The notes under the pieces were generated by a model. The model saw only the letters and a list, made by a program, of their open reading frames with translations, was not told where the DNA came from and did no database searches. Position numbers and translations under genes: made by a program. Positions 50,861-59,839 of a DNA stretch of 64,000 nucleotides are shown one piece after another. The stretch comes from Ferruginivarius sediminum (lineage in GTDB: Bacteria; Pseudomonadota; Alphaproteobacteria; Kiloniellales; Rhodovibrionaceae), in NCBI RefSeq assembly GCF_003344765.1, contig NZ_QPMH01000003.1:248001-312000 (forward strand). Direction: 5' to 3'. The stretch's first letter is position 1, and every line of letters begins with the position of its first letter.

Positions 50861-52195
50861 TTATTCAGAGGGGATATTCTCCGCGCTCTGGATCTGCACC
50901 GTCTCGGTACCGTCTTCGGTGTACTTCCACAAGGCAATCGGCGTCTTGACGTCGCCGTTGTCGTCGAAGTCGCAGGCGCCGGCGGCGCCAGAGTAGTCGA
51001 CGTCCTTGCCTTCCTTGATCGCCTGCATGCCGGCGACCAGGCTTTCCATGTCGCCGCCGACGATTGTCTGACCCGGCGGGTTCGCGACCGGGCGAAGGTT
51101 GTCGCGCAGCACGCGGCCGTTGATCTCGCCGCCGTCCTCGGCGATGGCCTTGGCGATGGCAAGTCCGATCACCATGCCGGCGTCATAGGCGGACTCGGTG
51201 AACGGCGGCACGCGGTCATGGCCGAATTCCTTCTCCAAGGCCTCGGCGAAGTTCTTGAAGGCGGGGATCGAGGGATCCTGGCCGGGGGCCGTGCCCATCT
51301 TCCCGACAAGGTCGCCGGCGCCCACCGCGTCCAGCACCTTGGTCGACTTGTTGCCATCCACGAACTGCCAGTTGGTGAAGCCGAAAACGTCGCGGCATTC
51401 CTTCAGGAAGGTCGCCGTGTGACCCGGATAGCTGCACGCCACCAGCAGGTCGGGCTCGTCCTTCAAAGCCACGGCAAGCTGTGACTTGTAGGTCGGCTGC
51501 ACCTCCTCCGGATGCGGCACTTGGGCATGCACCGTGCCGCCGCGAAGCTGGAACGACCGGGCGAAGGCGTTCGACAGGCCCTGGCCGTACGGATTGTTCA
51601 CGAAGATCGTGGATGCGGTCTTGAACTTGTAGTCCTCCATGATCTCGCCGTTGGCGAGCTGGGCGGCGACGACGCCCTGCAAGGCGTCGGAGGACGTGGT
51701 GCGGAACAGCATGTCCGCCTCGCGGTCCTCCGGCAGGACGGAGATCAGCGGCGAGGTCGAGCCGTTCGAGATCTGCACCACGCCGGAAGGGATCGACACC
51801 GATGTCGCCGTGGCCACGGTCACGCCGCTGGACCAGCCGCCGATGATCGCGGCCACGCCGTCGGCCTCGACCAGCTTGCGCGCGGACTCGATGGCGGGGG
51901 TGGGCAGGGTGTTGGTGTCCTCCGTAATGTGGGCGGAGATGATCGGGCCGCCGAAGACCTCCCTCGCGGCGGCGTTGATATGATCGATCGCAAGCTGCGC
52001 ACCGTCGCGGTAGAAGGGACCGAACTCCGCGGCCGAACCAGTCATCGGCGCGATCTGGCCGACCTTCACCTGGGCCGGCTTGGCGAACACGCGCATGGGC
52101 AGCGCGCTACTCAGGGCGAATGCGCCGCCGGCAACGCCGGCAGTTTTCATGAAGCCGCGCCGCCCGAAAGTCACGTGACGCGATTGGTTGCTCAT
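50861..52195 (-). CDS. Tat-exported amino acid/urea-type ABC binding protein
   Basis: The 444-aa protein begins with a twin-arginine signal (GRRGFMKTAG, Arg12-Arg13) and a hydrophobic stretch ending VFAKP. A type I periplasmic-binding fold follows: VKVGQIAPMTGSAAEFGPF, then RKLVEADGVAAIIGGW and FTESAYDAGMVIGLAIAKAI. This is the HAAT family that serves Liv-type importers. No permease is adjacent, so it may work with livGFHM at 38-42 kb, which lack a binding protein. Branched-chain amino acids, amides or urea are possible ligands. Confidence 0.88.
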   Translation of the reverse strand: MSNQSRHVTFGRRGFMKTAGVAGGAFALSSALPMRVFAKPAQVKVGQIAPMTGSAAEFGPFYRDGAQLAIDHINAAAREVFGGPIISAHITEDTNTLPTPAIESARKLVEADGVAAIIGGWSSGVTVATATSVSIPSGVVQISNGSTSPLISVLPEDREADMLFRTTSSDALQGVVAAQLANGEIMEDYKFKTASTIFVNNPYGQGLSNAFARSFQLRGGTVHAQVPHPEEVQPTYKSQLAVALKDEPDLLVACSYPGHTATFLKECRDVFGFTNWQFVDGNKSTKVLDAVGAGDLVGKMGTAPGQDPSIPAFKNFAEALEKEFGHDRVPPFTESAYDAGMVIGLAIAKAIAEDGGEINGRVLRDNLRPVANPPGQTIVGGDMESLVAGMQAIKEGKDVDYSGAAGACDFDDNGDVKTPIALWKYTEDGTETVQIQSAENIPSE

Positions 52196-52636
52196 GACTG
52201 CGCCTCCCTTCCTTCAGATGTGATCGGGTCGATAGACCCTGAAGTGGCGGGTCGAACGTTGAAGCTTAACATGTGCGGTCTCAATATTAAAAACGCGCGT
52301 TTTCGACGCAGTCGCCCATGCGGGCGTCATAACCGGAGATGAGCCTTCATCGGATCGCGCCCGGACGCGCGAGTCGCGCCCACGTTGCAACACGAAAATA
52401 TTACTATCCTATCATATCTTAAATTCAAATATTTTGTGTAACGACATCGACGTTAGGCTGTGCAGTCGGTAATTTCTGAAAGAAATGTAAATACGAATCA
52501 GTGTGCTACGCCTTGAACTTTATCTCTTATTGGAATATTAACTTTTAGAGGCAAGCGTTTGTTTCATTGGCGGGGCGATTGCTGCTTGGGCGCTGGGGCA
52601 GGATGCCGGGCGAACGCAAGGGGGCGCGATCCCGAG
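52196..52636. other. AT-rich divergent promoter region, no gene seen
   Basis: Between the binding-protein gene and the DUF2336 gene lie about 440 bases. The part from about 52395 to 52555 is strikingly AT-rich, with runs such as TCATATCTTAAATTCAAATA, in a GC-rich genome. It should contain the promoters of both genes. No RNA gene was recognised. Confidence 0.55.
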
Positions 52637-53827
52637 ATGGTTCAGAACGGGGACAAGCGGCGGATGGGGGATCCGGAGCACCTCCAGGAGCTGTTGGAGC
52701 TGGCGCGCGACACGTCGCTGGACGCGCGGATGAATCTGGTCGACGTCATCGGCGACCTTTTTTCCGAGCGCGAGACGGTCTTGAGCGAGCGCGAACGCGC
52801 ACTGATGACGGAAATCCTGGAGAAGCTGGTCCGCGATTTCGAGATGACTGTGCGGGTGGAACTCTCGAAGCGGCTTGCCCAGGAAGAGAAGGTGCCGCGC
52901 GCGCTGGTGAAGACGCTGGCCAACGACGACATCGACGTCGCCCGCCCGCTTCTGATGCAGAGCACTGTGCTGCAGGACCGCGAGTTGATCGAGATCGTGC
53001 GCAACCGCACGCGCCAGCATCAGCTTGCCATCGCCCTGCGCCGCAACGTCAGCGAGCCGGTCAGCGACGCCCTGGTCGAGAACGGCGACGACGACGTCAT
53101 CCGCACGCTGCTGGAGAACCCCAGCGCGTACATCTCCGAGGCGACGATGGCCTACCTGGTGGACCAGGCGCGCCACGTCGACACCTTCCAGGAACCGCTG
53201 GTGAACCGCACCGACCTTGGCCCTTCGCTGGCCAAGCGGATGTACTGGCACGTCTCGGCGGCGCTGCGGAACAAGATTCTGGAAAGCTACGACATCGCCG
53301 AGGACGAGCTGGACGACGCGCTGGAGAGCATCGCCGGCACGATGAGCGAGCGCGACGCGACGGAGACAGCGGAGACATCCTCGACCGCGCGAACGCTGGC
53401 GCGCCGGATCGCGGCGGAGCGGCAGATCGATTCCACCCTCATCATCAAGGTGCTGCGGCGCGGGGAAATTCCCCTGTTCGAGGCCCTGTTCGGCGAGATG
53501 TGCGGCATCGAGCCGCCGCGCCTGCAGCACGTCATCTACGAAACCGGCGGCAAGGGTCTTGCCGTGGTGTGCCGTGCACTGCAGGTCGACAAGGCCAACT
53601 TCGCGCCGATCTTCCTGCTGTCCCGCAAGGGGCGCGGCGGCGAGCAGGTCGTCGACCCGCGGGAGGTTTCCGTCGCCATGCGCTTTTTCGACGACATTGA
53701 CCCAGACGCTGCCCGCAAGGCGCTGAAGCGCTGGCAGCGCGAGCCCGGATACCTGGACGCCATCGAGGCCATCGAGGAGCAACGCCGTGGCAGAACGACG
53801 CGTCAAGCCTGTCCGCACCTCGAATAA
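52637..53827 (+). CDS. DUF2336 protein, paralogue A
   Basis: The protein of about 396 residues is all-helical with HEAT-like pattern and DUF2336 features: RVELSKRLAQEEKVPRALVKTLANDDIDVARPLL across two repeats, then LAIALRRNVSEPVSDALVENG. Rhodospirillales often have several DUF2336 genes, and their function is unsettled. The start at 52637 or 52664 (MGDPEHL) is more likely than the longer frame. Its 3' end overlaps the histidine kinase by 41 bases, which suggests a signalling link. Paralogue B lies at 59840-61006. Confidence 0.8.
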   Translation: MVQNGDKRRMGDPEHLQELLELARDTSLDARMNLVDVIGDLFSERETVLSERERALMTEILEKLVRDFEMTVRVELSKRLAQEEKVPRALVKTLANDDIDVARPLLMQSTVLQDRELIEIVRNRTRQHQLAIALRRNVSEPVSDALVENGDDDVIRTLLENPSAYISEATMAYLVDQARHVDTFQEPLVNRTDLGPSLAKRMYWHVSAALRNKILESYDIAEDELDDALESIAGTMSERDATETAETSSTARTLARRIAAERQIDSTLIIKVLRRGEIPLFEALFGEMCGIEPPRLQHVIYETGGKGLAVVCRALQVDKANFAPIFLLSRKGRGGEQVVDPREVSVAMRFFDDIDPDAARKALKRWQREPGYLDAIEAIEEQRRGRTTRQACPHLE

Positions 53828-55376
53828 CAACGCCCGAGGCTTCGGCGAACCCGACGGCGCGGGGGATACCTCCGGCGCCCTTGCCGGGCTGCCGCCGGGC
53901 CTGCAGGCTGCGGTTCTGGACCGGGTGCCACCGCTGTATCTTGCCGAGCCCGACGGCCGCATCGTCTTTGCCAACGAAGGGTACCGGAAGCTTGGCGGAC
54001 AGCTCGACGGCGAGCGGGTGGCGCAGCTTCCGGACACGGGCGACCTCGTGAAGGCGCGCGGCGCGGAGGAGCTGCCGACCCGCGAGCATCGCATCATCGC
54101 CGGCGACAAGGTCCGCACCTATCAGGCCATCTACGAGCCGATCGCCGAGGAAGACGGGCGGCTGAAGGCGGTGGCCGTCCGCTTCGAGCCGCGCGACGAA
54201 GCCGGGGAGCTGAACAATGCGCTCGGCCTGGCCCGCGAGCGGCTGGACGATATCTCGCGCCTGGTTTCCGACTGGATCTGGGAAACCGACCGCGACCTGA
54301 AGTTCGTCTTCGTCTCTCCGCGCGTGACGGAAGTGCTCGGCTATCACCCCATGGAGCTGATCGGCCGATCCTGGCGGTCGCTGGTCGCGGAGAACGATCC
54401 GTTGGACGTCGAGAACCTGACCCGCCGGCCACCGAAGTTCCGCGACCACGAAGTATCCATCGCCCATCGAAACGGTCAGGTCCGGCTGTTCCGCATGTGC
54501 GGCGTGCCCATCTTCGACACGCACAGCGGGCGGCTTTCCGGCTTCCGGGGGACCGCGCAGGATATCACCGACATCAAGGCACGGGAGGACGCGGTCCTGG
54601 AGGCAAAGGCGTCCGCCGAGGAGGCCAGTCAGGCGAAAAGCCGGTTCCTCGCCAACATGAGCCACGAGCTTCGAACGCCGCTCAACGCCGTCATCGGCTT
54701 TGCCGAAATGATGCAGGGCGAGGCTTTCGGGCCGCTGGGCCACGACGCCTACCGCGACTACGCGAACGACATCGCGCAAAGCGGCCGCCACCTGCTTCGG
54801 CTCATCACCGATGTCCTGGACATGGCGAAGGTCGAGGCCGGACGCTTTGAACTGCGCGAGGACGTGGTGGACGCGGTCGATGTCGCGCGCCAGGCCGTGC
54901 GGACGGTCGCGCAAAGCGCCGAGCAGGCGGGCCTGCGGCTGGATGTGAACACGCCGGCCGGGCCGCAGCACCTGCGCGCGGACGGCGTGAAGCTGTCGCA
55001 GGTGCTGATCAACCTGCTCGGCAACGCGGTCAAATTCACGAACCCCGGCGGCCGCGTCTGCCTGCGCCTGGAACCACCGGCTGGCGGACAGGGTGTGCTG
55101 TTCGAGGTCACCGACACCGGCATCGGCATGTCGCCCGACGACGTCAACGTCGCGCTGACTCCCTTCGGTCAAGTCGACAGCGAAACGGCCCGGCGATTCC
55201 ACGGCACCGGGCTTGGCCTGCCGCTGGCAAAATCGCTGATCGACCTGCACGGCGGAAACCTGGAAATCGAAAGCACCGCCGGCAAGGGCACGACCATCCG
55301 CGCCGTGCTGCCGGCCGAGCGCAGCCAGGACCTCAAGAACGAGAGGCGGATGGCCGGTTCTTCACCGTTCTCCTGA
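53787..55376 (+). CDS. Cytoplasmic PAS-domain sensor histidine kinase
   Basis: The 529-aa kinase has no membrane segment. PAS-like domains lie at about residues 40-135 and 155-265 (WIWETDRDLKFVFVSPRVTEVLGYHP in two parts). The dimerisation/phosphoacceptor motif NMSHELRTPLN has His293. The ATPase part shows QVLINLLGNAVKFTN, TDTGIGM and GTGLGLPLAKSL. It starts with a GTG inside the end of the DUF2336 gene. No response regulator is nearby, so the phosphotransfer partner is unknown. It converges with the glycosyltransferase gene, overlapping by 15 bases. Confidence 0.9.
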   Translation: MAERRVKPVRTSNNNARGFGEPDGAGDTSGALAGLPPGLQAAVLDRVPPLYLAEPDGRIVFANEGYRKLGGQLDGERVAQLPDTGDLVKARGAEELPTREHRIIAGDKVRTYQAIYEPIAEEDGRLKAVAVRFEPRDEAGELNNALGLARERLDDISRLVSDWIWETDRDLKFVFVSPRVTEVLGYHPMELIGRSWRSLVAENDPLDVENLTRRPPKFRDHEVSIAHRNGQVRLFRMCGVPIFDTHSGRLSGFRGTAQDITDIKAREDAVLEAKASAEEASQAKSRFLANMSHELRTPLNAVIGFAEMMQGEAFGPLGHDAYRDYANDIAQSGRHLLRLITDVLDMAKVEAGRFELREDVVDAVDVARQAVRTVAQSAEQAGLRLDVNTPAGPQHLRADGVKLSQVLINLLGNAVKFTNPGGRVCLRLEPPAGGQGVLFEVTDTGIGMSPDDVNVALTPFGQVDSETARRFHGTGLGLPLAKSLIDLHGGNLEIESTAGKGTTIRAVLPAERSQDLKNERRMAGSSPFS

Positions 55377-56519
55377 CTCGGGCGACATCGCCGCGCGGAA
55401 CAGCTCCGCATATTGCGGCAAGACCCACGCGTTACCGTGCATTTCCAACGGGTAGCAAGCCGGCGGCGTCCGCCCCTCCACCGCGTCGAGTATCTGCGCG
55501 GCAAGGCGCGCGGCATCGCGGCTGTCGGCCACGTGATCCGGGCAGGCGGCCTCGAACTCGGGCACGTTCGGCGGAAACAACAGGGGCGCGCCGACCGCCA
55601 CGGCTTCCAGCGTGCCGCGCGGGACGCTCTCCACCTCGGAGACATTGAGGACCAACGCCGCTTCCGCGTCCAGCGCCAGAACCTCGCGATTGTCCAGGGA
55701 GCCGATATAGGCCATCACCCCTTCGGCTTGCGCGCGGGCGAAGCTGTCGTCCCAGTCCCGGCATCGGCCGGCGACGACCAGCTTCAGGTTGGGACGGCGC
55801 GCCCGCACCTGTCGCATCGCCGCCAGCGCAACCTCGATGTTCTTCAGCCGCGATACCCCGTTGGCCCAGAAGACATAGCCGCCCGGCTTCAGGCCGTGCC
55901 TCGCCAGCGCCGCCTGCCGCTCCGCCTGCGAGGGCTGCTCCGTCTCGATCAGGACGGGGATATGCGACAGCTTCCATGCGATCCGGTCATCCCGCCCCAT
56001 GATGCGCTCGACCAGGCGGGAGCAGGCGACGACGCGGTCGTACGAAATCAGTTCCTTGAAGCGCCGACGCGGCAGGCGCGGGTCGCGCACGTCGCAGATC
56101 ATCACCGGACCGCCGCTGCGGAACCGGCGCAGTAGCGCCACGACCCAGCGCAACGTGTTGGGATACAGGTGAAAGCTGCTATGCACCATCAGGACGGAGC
56201 CCGGCCGCCAGCGGCGCAGCAGCAGGCCCGGGAACATCAGGTTCTCGATCAAATAGCGCGGATACCGGCTCCAGTGCTTGTCCGGCCGGCCGGTCCGGTA
56301 GGGGTAGGCACGCCGCACGACGAGCCGGCCGCCGCGCTCCGCGGACGTTCGCGGACAACCGGGATGCGCTTCGGTCAGCACCTCGACACGGCCGACGTGG
56401 CCGCCGTCGACAAGCCCCTGGGCCAGCAGCTTGTAATACATGGCGCCGCCGCCGATGGCCGGATAATAGTTCGGCGCCAGGATGACCAGTTCCTCGCACG
56501 CCGGCCCGGCTTCACCCAT
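55362..56519 (-). CDS. Glycosyltransferase family 4-like protein (A)
   Basis: The 385-aa protein has the GT-B fold pattern: N-terminal ELVILAPNYYPAIGGGAMYYKLLAQGL, and in the C-terminal half LKNIEVALAAMRQVRARRPNLKLVVAG and VESVPRGTLEAVAVGAPLLFP with the sugar-nucleotide-binding Glu. It transfers a sugar to a growing surface glycan; donor and acceptor are unknown. It overlaps the preceding glycosyltransferase gene by eight bases, at the end of a four-gene coupled operon. Confidence 0.87.
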   Translation of the reverse strand: MGEAGPACEELVILAPNYYPAIGGGAMYYKLLAQGLVDGGHVGRVEVLTEAHPGCPRTSAERGGRLVVRRAYPYRTGRPDKHWSRYPRYLIENLMFPGLLLRRWRPGSVLMVHSSFHLYPNTLRWVVALLRRFRSGGPVMICDVRDPRLPRRRFKELISYDRVVACSRLVERIMGRDDRIAWKLSHIPVLIETEQPSQAERQAALARHGLKPGGYVFWANGVSRLKNIEVALAAMRQVRARRPNLKLVVAGRCRDWDDSFARAQAEGVMAYIGSLDNREVLALDAEAALVLNVSEVESVPRGTLEAVAVGAPLLFPPNVPEFEAACPDHVADSRDAARLAAQILDAVEGRTPPACYPLEMHGNAWVLPQYAELFRAAMSPESGER

Positions 56520-57669
56520 CGCCCGGCGCCCCCTTGCCGACTATCAAGGCCCGCACGCCTTCGACGAAGCGTCCGACGTCGCCAAGCTCCGCGCTGTCGC
56601 GGGCGGCTTCGGCGAACCGGCGCCAGGCGTCGGCGTCCCTGGCAAGCGTGTGCATGACGCGGGCCATGCCCTCCGCCTCGAACGGGTCGAACAGGAAGCC
56701 GTTGACACCGGCCCGGATCAGGCCGTCCGCCGCGCCGACACTCGTCGATGCCAGCACCGGCACCCCAAGGGCGAAAGCCTCGTTCACCACAAGCCCCCAT
56801 TGCTCCTCGACGCTTGGCAGCAGCAGCGCCAGCGCGCGGCCAAGCGTCCCCGCAACCTCAGGCGCCTGCACGAACCCGGTGAAGCGCACGCCATCCAGCG
56901 CGCGGCGCATGACCTCGCGTTCAAGCTCGGCGCGTAGCGGACCGTCGCCGCAAAGCAACAGTCCGCGCGGCGGAAGGCCCTCCGTGTTCGCCAGTTCCCG
57001 GTACCGTGCGTAGGCCGCAATGGCGGTCGTCAGGTTCTTCTTCGGCACGAAGCGGGCCACGACGACGAAATCGCGCTCGGCGTACGGCACGCCATCCGGC
57101 GCCGGCGCGGTTTCGGCCAGCCGGCGAACCCGCGCCACGCCGACGGTGTCATAGCCCTGCGCGATTTGCCGTTCCGGCACGCCCAGCAGCCGGGCATAAG
57201 CCGCGCTGCGCCAGCCAGCCACCAATGCACCATGATAGGGCGACATCCAAAGGCGCTTGGCGACCTCGCGCCAGAGGCGGCGCGGTTTGTCGTCGAACTT
57301 GGAATCGGACATGTTGTGGACGCGCACGCCGCAAAGCCGCGCCAGCCACGCCGTCAGAAGGACTTCCGGCTGATTGTAGTGGCACAGGAACGCATGCATG
57401 GGACGCAGGCGGATCAACGCCGCGCTCAGACGCACGAAGCGCGCCGCCGTTCCAACATCCTCCCGCGCGCGACCCGGCGCCAGGACGATGTGCCGGAATG
57501 CGCCATCGCCGCTACTGGGTGTCCAGGCATAGCGCGCGCTGCGTTGCGCGACCTCGATTGCACAAACCTCCGCCTCGTCACCAAGTTCGTCTGCGACCGC
57601 TTCGATGCGGTCGATGTGATAGGGCGCAAACTGGTTCCAGAAGAACACGACAACCGGGCGGCGGCTCAT
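56512..57669 (-). CDS. Glycosyltransferase family 4-like protein (B)
   Basis: The 385-aa protein begins MSRRPVVVFFWNQFAPYHIDR and carries GT4 features in the C-terminal domain: VVVARFVPKKNLTTAIAAYAR and PSVEEQWGLVVNEAFALGVPVLAS with the E-x7-E nucleotide-sugar motif. The start overlaps the stop of the Gfo/Idh gene (ATGA at 57666-57669). It acts in the same polysaccharide pathway as its neighbours; substrates are unknown. Confidence 0.88.
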   Translation of the reverse strand: MSRRPVVVFFWNQFAPYHIDRIEAVADELGDEAEVCAIEVAQRSARYAWTPSSGDGAFRHIVLAPGRAREDVGTAARFVRLSAALIRLRPMHAFLCHYNQPEVLLTAWLARLCGVRVHNMSDSKFDDKPRRLWREVAKRLWMSPYHGALVAGWRSAAYARLLGVPERQIAQGYDTVGVARVRRLAETAPAPDGVPYAERDFVVVARFVPKKNLTTAIAAYARYRELANTEGLPPRGLLLCGDGPLRAELEREVMRRALDGVRFTGFVQAPEVAGTLGRALALLLPSVEEQWGLVVNEAFALGVPVLASTSVGAADGLIRAGVNGFLFDPFEAEGMARVMHTLARDADAWRRFAEAARDSAELGDVGRFVEGVRALIVGKGAPGDG

Positions 57670-58412
57670 TCGGACCCCTCGATCCGGGCAAGCTCCGACT
57701 GAACCTCGGCGGCGAATGCCAGATCCAGCGGGAACGGCGCGCCGACCTCCGCGTGACCCATGACATCGGCCAGGAACCGCTGGACGATGGGTTGCGCGTT
57801 CGTGGTGAAGTCGACCCGCGCCGTCCGCTCGTCGTGGCGAAACTCCACGTGGCGGCAATCATCCGTTCCATAACCGTAATGAAGTTCGCCAATCCGGCTT
57901 CGCGGAAACCAGCGCCGGCGAACGGCCAGCAGATGCGTCGCAAGATTATCGCCCGCCGGAATATCGGGTCGCGCCGCGCGGGCCGTCGTGAAGGTTCCCT
58001 GGAACTCGGCGTCCCCCGCATCGAACCTGCTGACCAGCGCCGGCCATTCGTGGAGGTAGCAGTACTGAAAATGAACGGCGGCGATAAGGCCGCGCCGATT
58101 GGCTTCACTCGCCAGGTCGGCCGCTTCCGCCGCACCGCCCCACCAGGGCTTCTCGACGACGACGTGCTTGCCGGCGAGCAGCGCTCCGCGCACCAGCGCG
58201 GCTTGCGGCGCACCCGGCGGCACCGCGAGCCAGACCAGCGCCGCGCCGGACGCTTCCGCACACAGACGCCGTGCGCAACGTTCGGCGAAGTCCGTATCCT
58301 TCTCCTCCCCGGCCTTGCGCAGGCTGAGCATCCGCGCGGCGTGCCCCTCGCTCTCCAGAATGCCGGCCACACGCTGACCCCACCGCCCGCGTCCAACGAT
58401 GGCGGCCCTCAT
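57666..58412 (-). CDS. Gfo/Idh/MocA-family oxidoreductase
   Basis: The 248-aa protein begins with a Rossmann motif (AAIVGRGRWGQRVA) and contains the family signature GKHVVVEKPWWGG. The C-terminal domain is shorter than the usual 200 residues. Such enzymes oxidise or reduce sugar or cyclitol hydroxyls with NAD(P). The ATG overlaps the stop of the FAD enzyme gene (ATGA at 58409-58412). A role in making a modified sugar for the surface glycan is inferred from context. Confidence 0.82.
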   Translation of the reverse strand: MRAAIVGRGRWGQRVAGILESEGHAARMLSLRKAGEEKDTDFAERCARRLCAEASGAALVWLAVPPGAPQAALVRGALLAGKHVVVEKPWWGGAAEAADLASEANRRGLIAAVHFQYCYLHEWPALVSRFDAGDAEFQGTFTTARAARPDIPAGDNLATHLLAVRRRWFPRSRIGELHYGYGTDDCRHVEFRHDERTARVDFTTNAQPIVQRFLADVMGHAEVGAPFPLDLAFAAEVQSELARIEGSE

Positions 58413-59461
58413 GGCACGCGGCTCGCGATACGCCCGGCAAGCTGCTCCGCGGCCTTCACAGCCCCGACCACCTTGCCGGAAAAGACGTGGAACACCCGGC
58501 CGTCCGGCGACTCGGCGATACGCAGGACCCGCCGGTCGGTACCCGGATCGTGCTCGACCATGCGGCAGGTGAAACGCGAGCCGAGATAGCGCGCCTCTTC
58601 GATAGCGGGGACGGCCCGCATGGCATCCTCCCGCATCGCCGTGAAGTTGGTGCACGCCACGGGCCGGAAGCCGCCGCAATTGATGAGATCCGCATACGCC
58701 GCCGGAACCGGCTCGCCCGGGTCGAGCGTGGTCCAGCGGTTGCTGAAGCGGGCCGAACCGAACTGCGCCTCGGATCGGCCGGGATAATGGTCGAAGGCCG
58801 TGAACGCGCCGTCGACGATGACCAGCGAGATATCGCGCAAGGGGGCGGGAACCTCGATCAGAACCTTCTCCGCCACCTGTCGGCGCATCTGCCCGAAGAT
58901 ACCCGCCTCTCCATGCGCATTGGCGTAGGTGGCATAGATGCAGGCATCATATTTGCCCTCAAGCTCGGGACCGAAGCGTTCCCGCCGGCATTCCACGCCC
59001 AGGTCGCGCAACCGCACCCGCAGGAGTTCGCGCAGAATTGACGGGTCGTAGAACGATTCCTCCACGCGGTAGCAGCGCTCGATAAAGTCAAAGTCCATCC
59101 ATCCTGGCCGCGATTCCTCCAGCGGAAGGTCGAAGCGCGCCATCGCGGCCTCATATTCCGCGCAGGAAACGAGAGACCCTTCGCGTGGAATGGCGTAGTA
59201 GTGGGCCTTGCCGCTGACGATGGCCGTTTGGTACTCCGCAATGAAGGCTTGGCGCGATTCCAGGACCTCTGCGATCGTTTCCGGGCTGCGCGGATAGTGA
59301 TAACCACGGTGCACCCGGAACTGGTTGATGGCCGACGCGGCGTTCAGCAGGCCCAGTGGATCGAACAGCGTCACCGCGTGACCGCGACGGGCCAGCCAGA
59401 TGGCCGCCGTCGCGCCGTAAATACCGGCGCCTGCAATCGCGATCCGCGCTCGTTGCTTCAT
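58409..59461 (-). CDS. FAD-dependent oxidoreductase of the DAO type
   Basis: The 350-aa protein begins with the dinucleotide-binding motif IAIAGAGIYGATAAIWLARRG followed in the same domain by VTLFDPLG. Its middle and C-terminal parts fit the D-amino-acid-oxidase-like fold (YLGSRFTCRMVEHDPGTDRR, HVFSGKVVGAVKAAEQLA). It is the first gene of a coupled operon with a Gfo/Idh enzyme and two glycosyltransferases. A step in the synthesis of an unusual sugar or its substituent seems likely, but the substrate is unknown. Confidence 0.83.
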   Translation of the reverse strand: MKQRARIAIAGAGIYGATAAIWLARRGHAVTLFDPLGLLNAASAINQFRVHRGYHYPRSPETIAEVLESRQAFIAEYQTAIVSGKAHYYAIPREGSLVSCAEYEAAMARFDLPLEESRPGWMDFDFIERCYRVEESFYDPSILRELLRVRLRDLGVECRRERFGPELEGKYDACIYATYANAHGEAGIFGQMRRQVAEKVLIEVPAPLRDISLVIVDGAFTAFDHYPGRSEAQFGSARFSNRWTTLDPGEPVPAAYADLINCGGFRPVACTNFTAMREDAMRAVPAIEEARYLGSRFTCRMVEHDPGTDRRVLRIAESPDGRVFHVFSGKVVGAVKAAEQLAGRIASRVP

Positions 59462-59839
59462 CGCTGTCCCCGATGCGCCGCCCCTCTTGGCCGAGGGCGG
59501 TTGGTCCTATACCTGCGATTTATCCAAAAGTGTAAGCCCGCCAGCAAGTCTCGATGCTCTTTGCATAACTTCCGCTGGCCGTTGAAAGCTGCGTAAGTCG
59601 GGCCCCGGCCGCTTGCGGTGGGAAGGATCGATGTTTGACTTTCGTCGAATCACCCATCCTTATTAAAGAATGCGCCGGGCAATTCCAAAGGCACTTGCGA
59701 TCACCACATATGTTAGAATTTGTATTTTTAATGAACAACAAGAATGTTTGAAGTGATATCGTTGAAAAATGTTAAAAATTATTGTATCTTTTCTGACCGG
59801 ACAGGCAAACACCTGCGTCCCATTAAAGAACTGCGGGCG
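59462..59839. other. Divergent promoter region with AT-rich half, no gene seen
   Basis: About 378 bases separate the FAD enzyme from DUF2336 paralogue B. From about 59640 to 59810 the composition is AT-rich (ATGTTAAAAATTATTGTATC), much like the leader of paralogue A. A frame from 59744 runs in phase into the DUF2336 gene but looks like translated leader. Confidence 0.5.
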
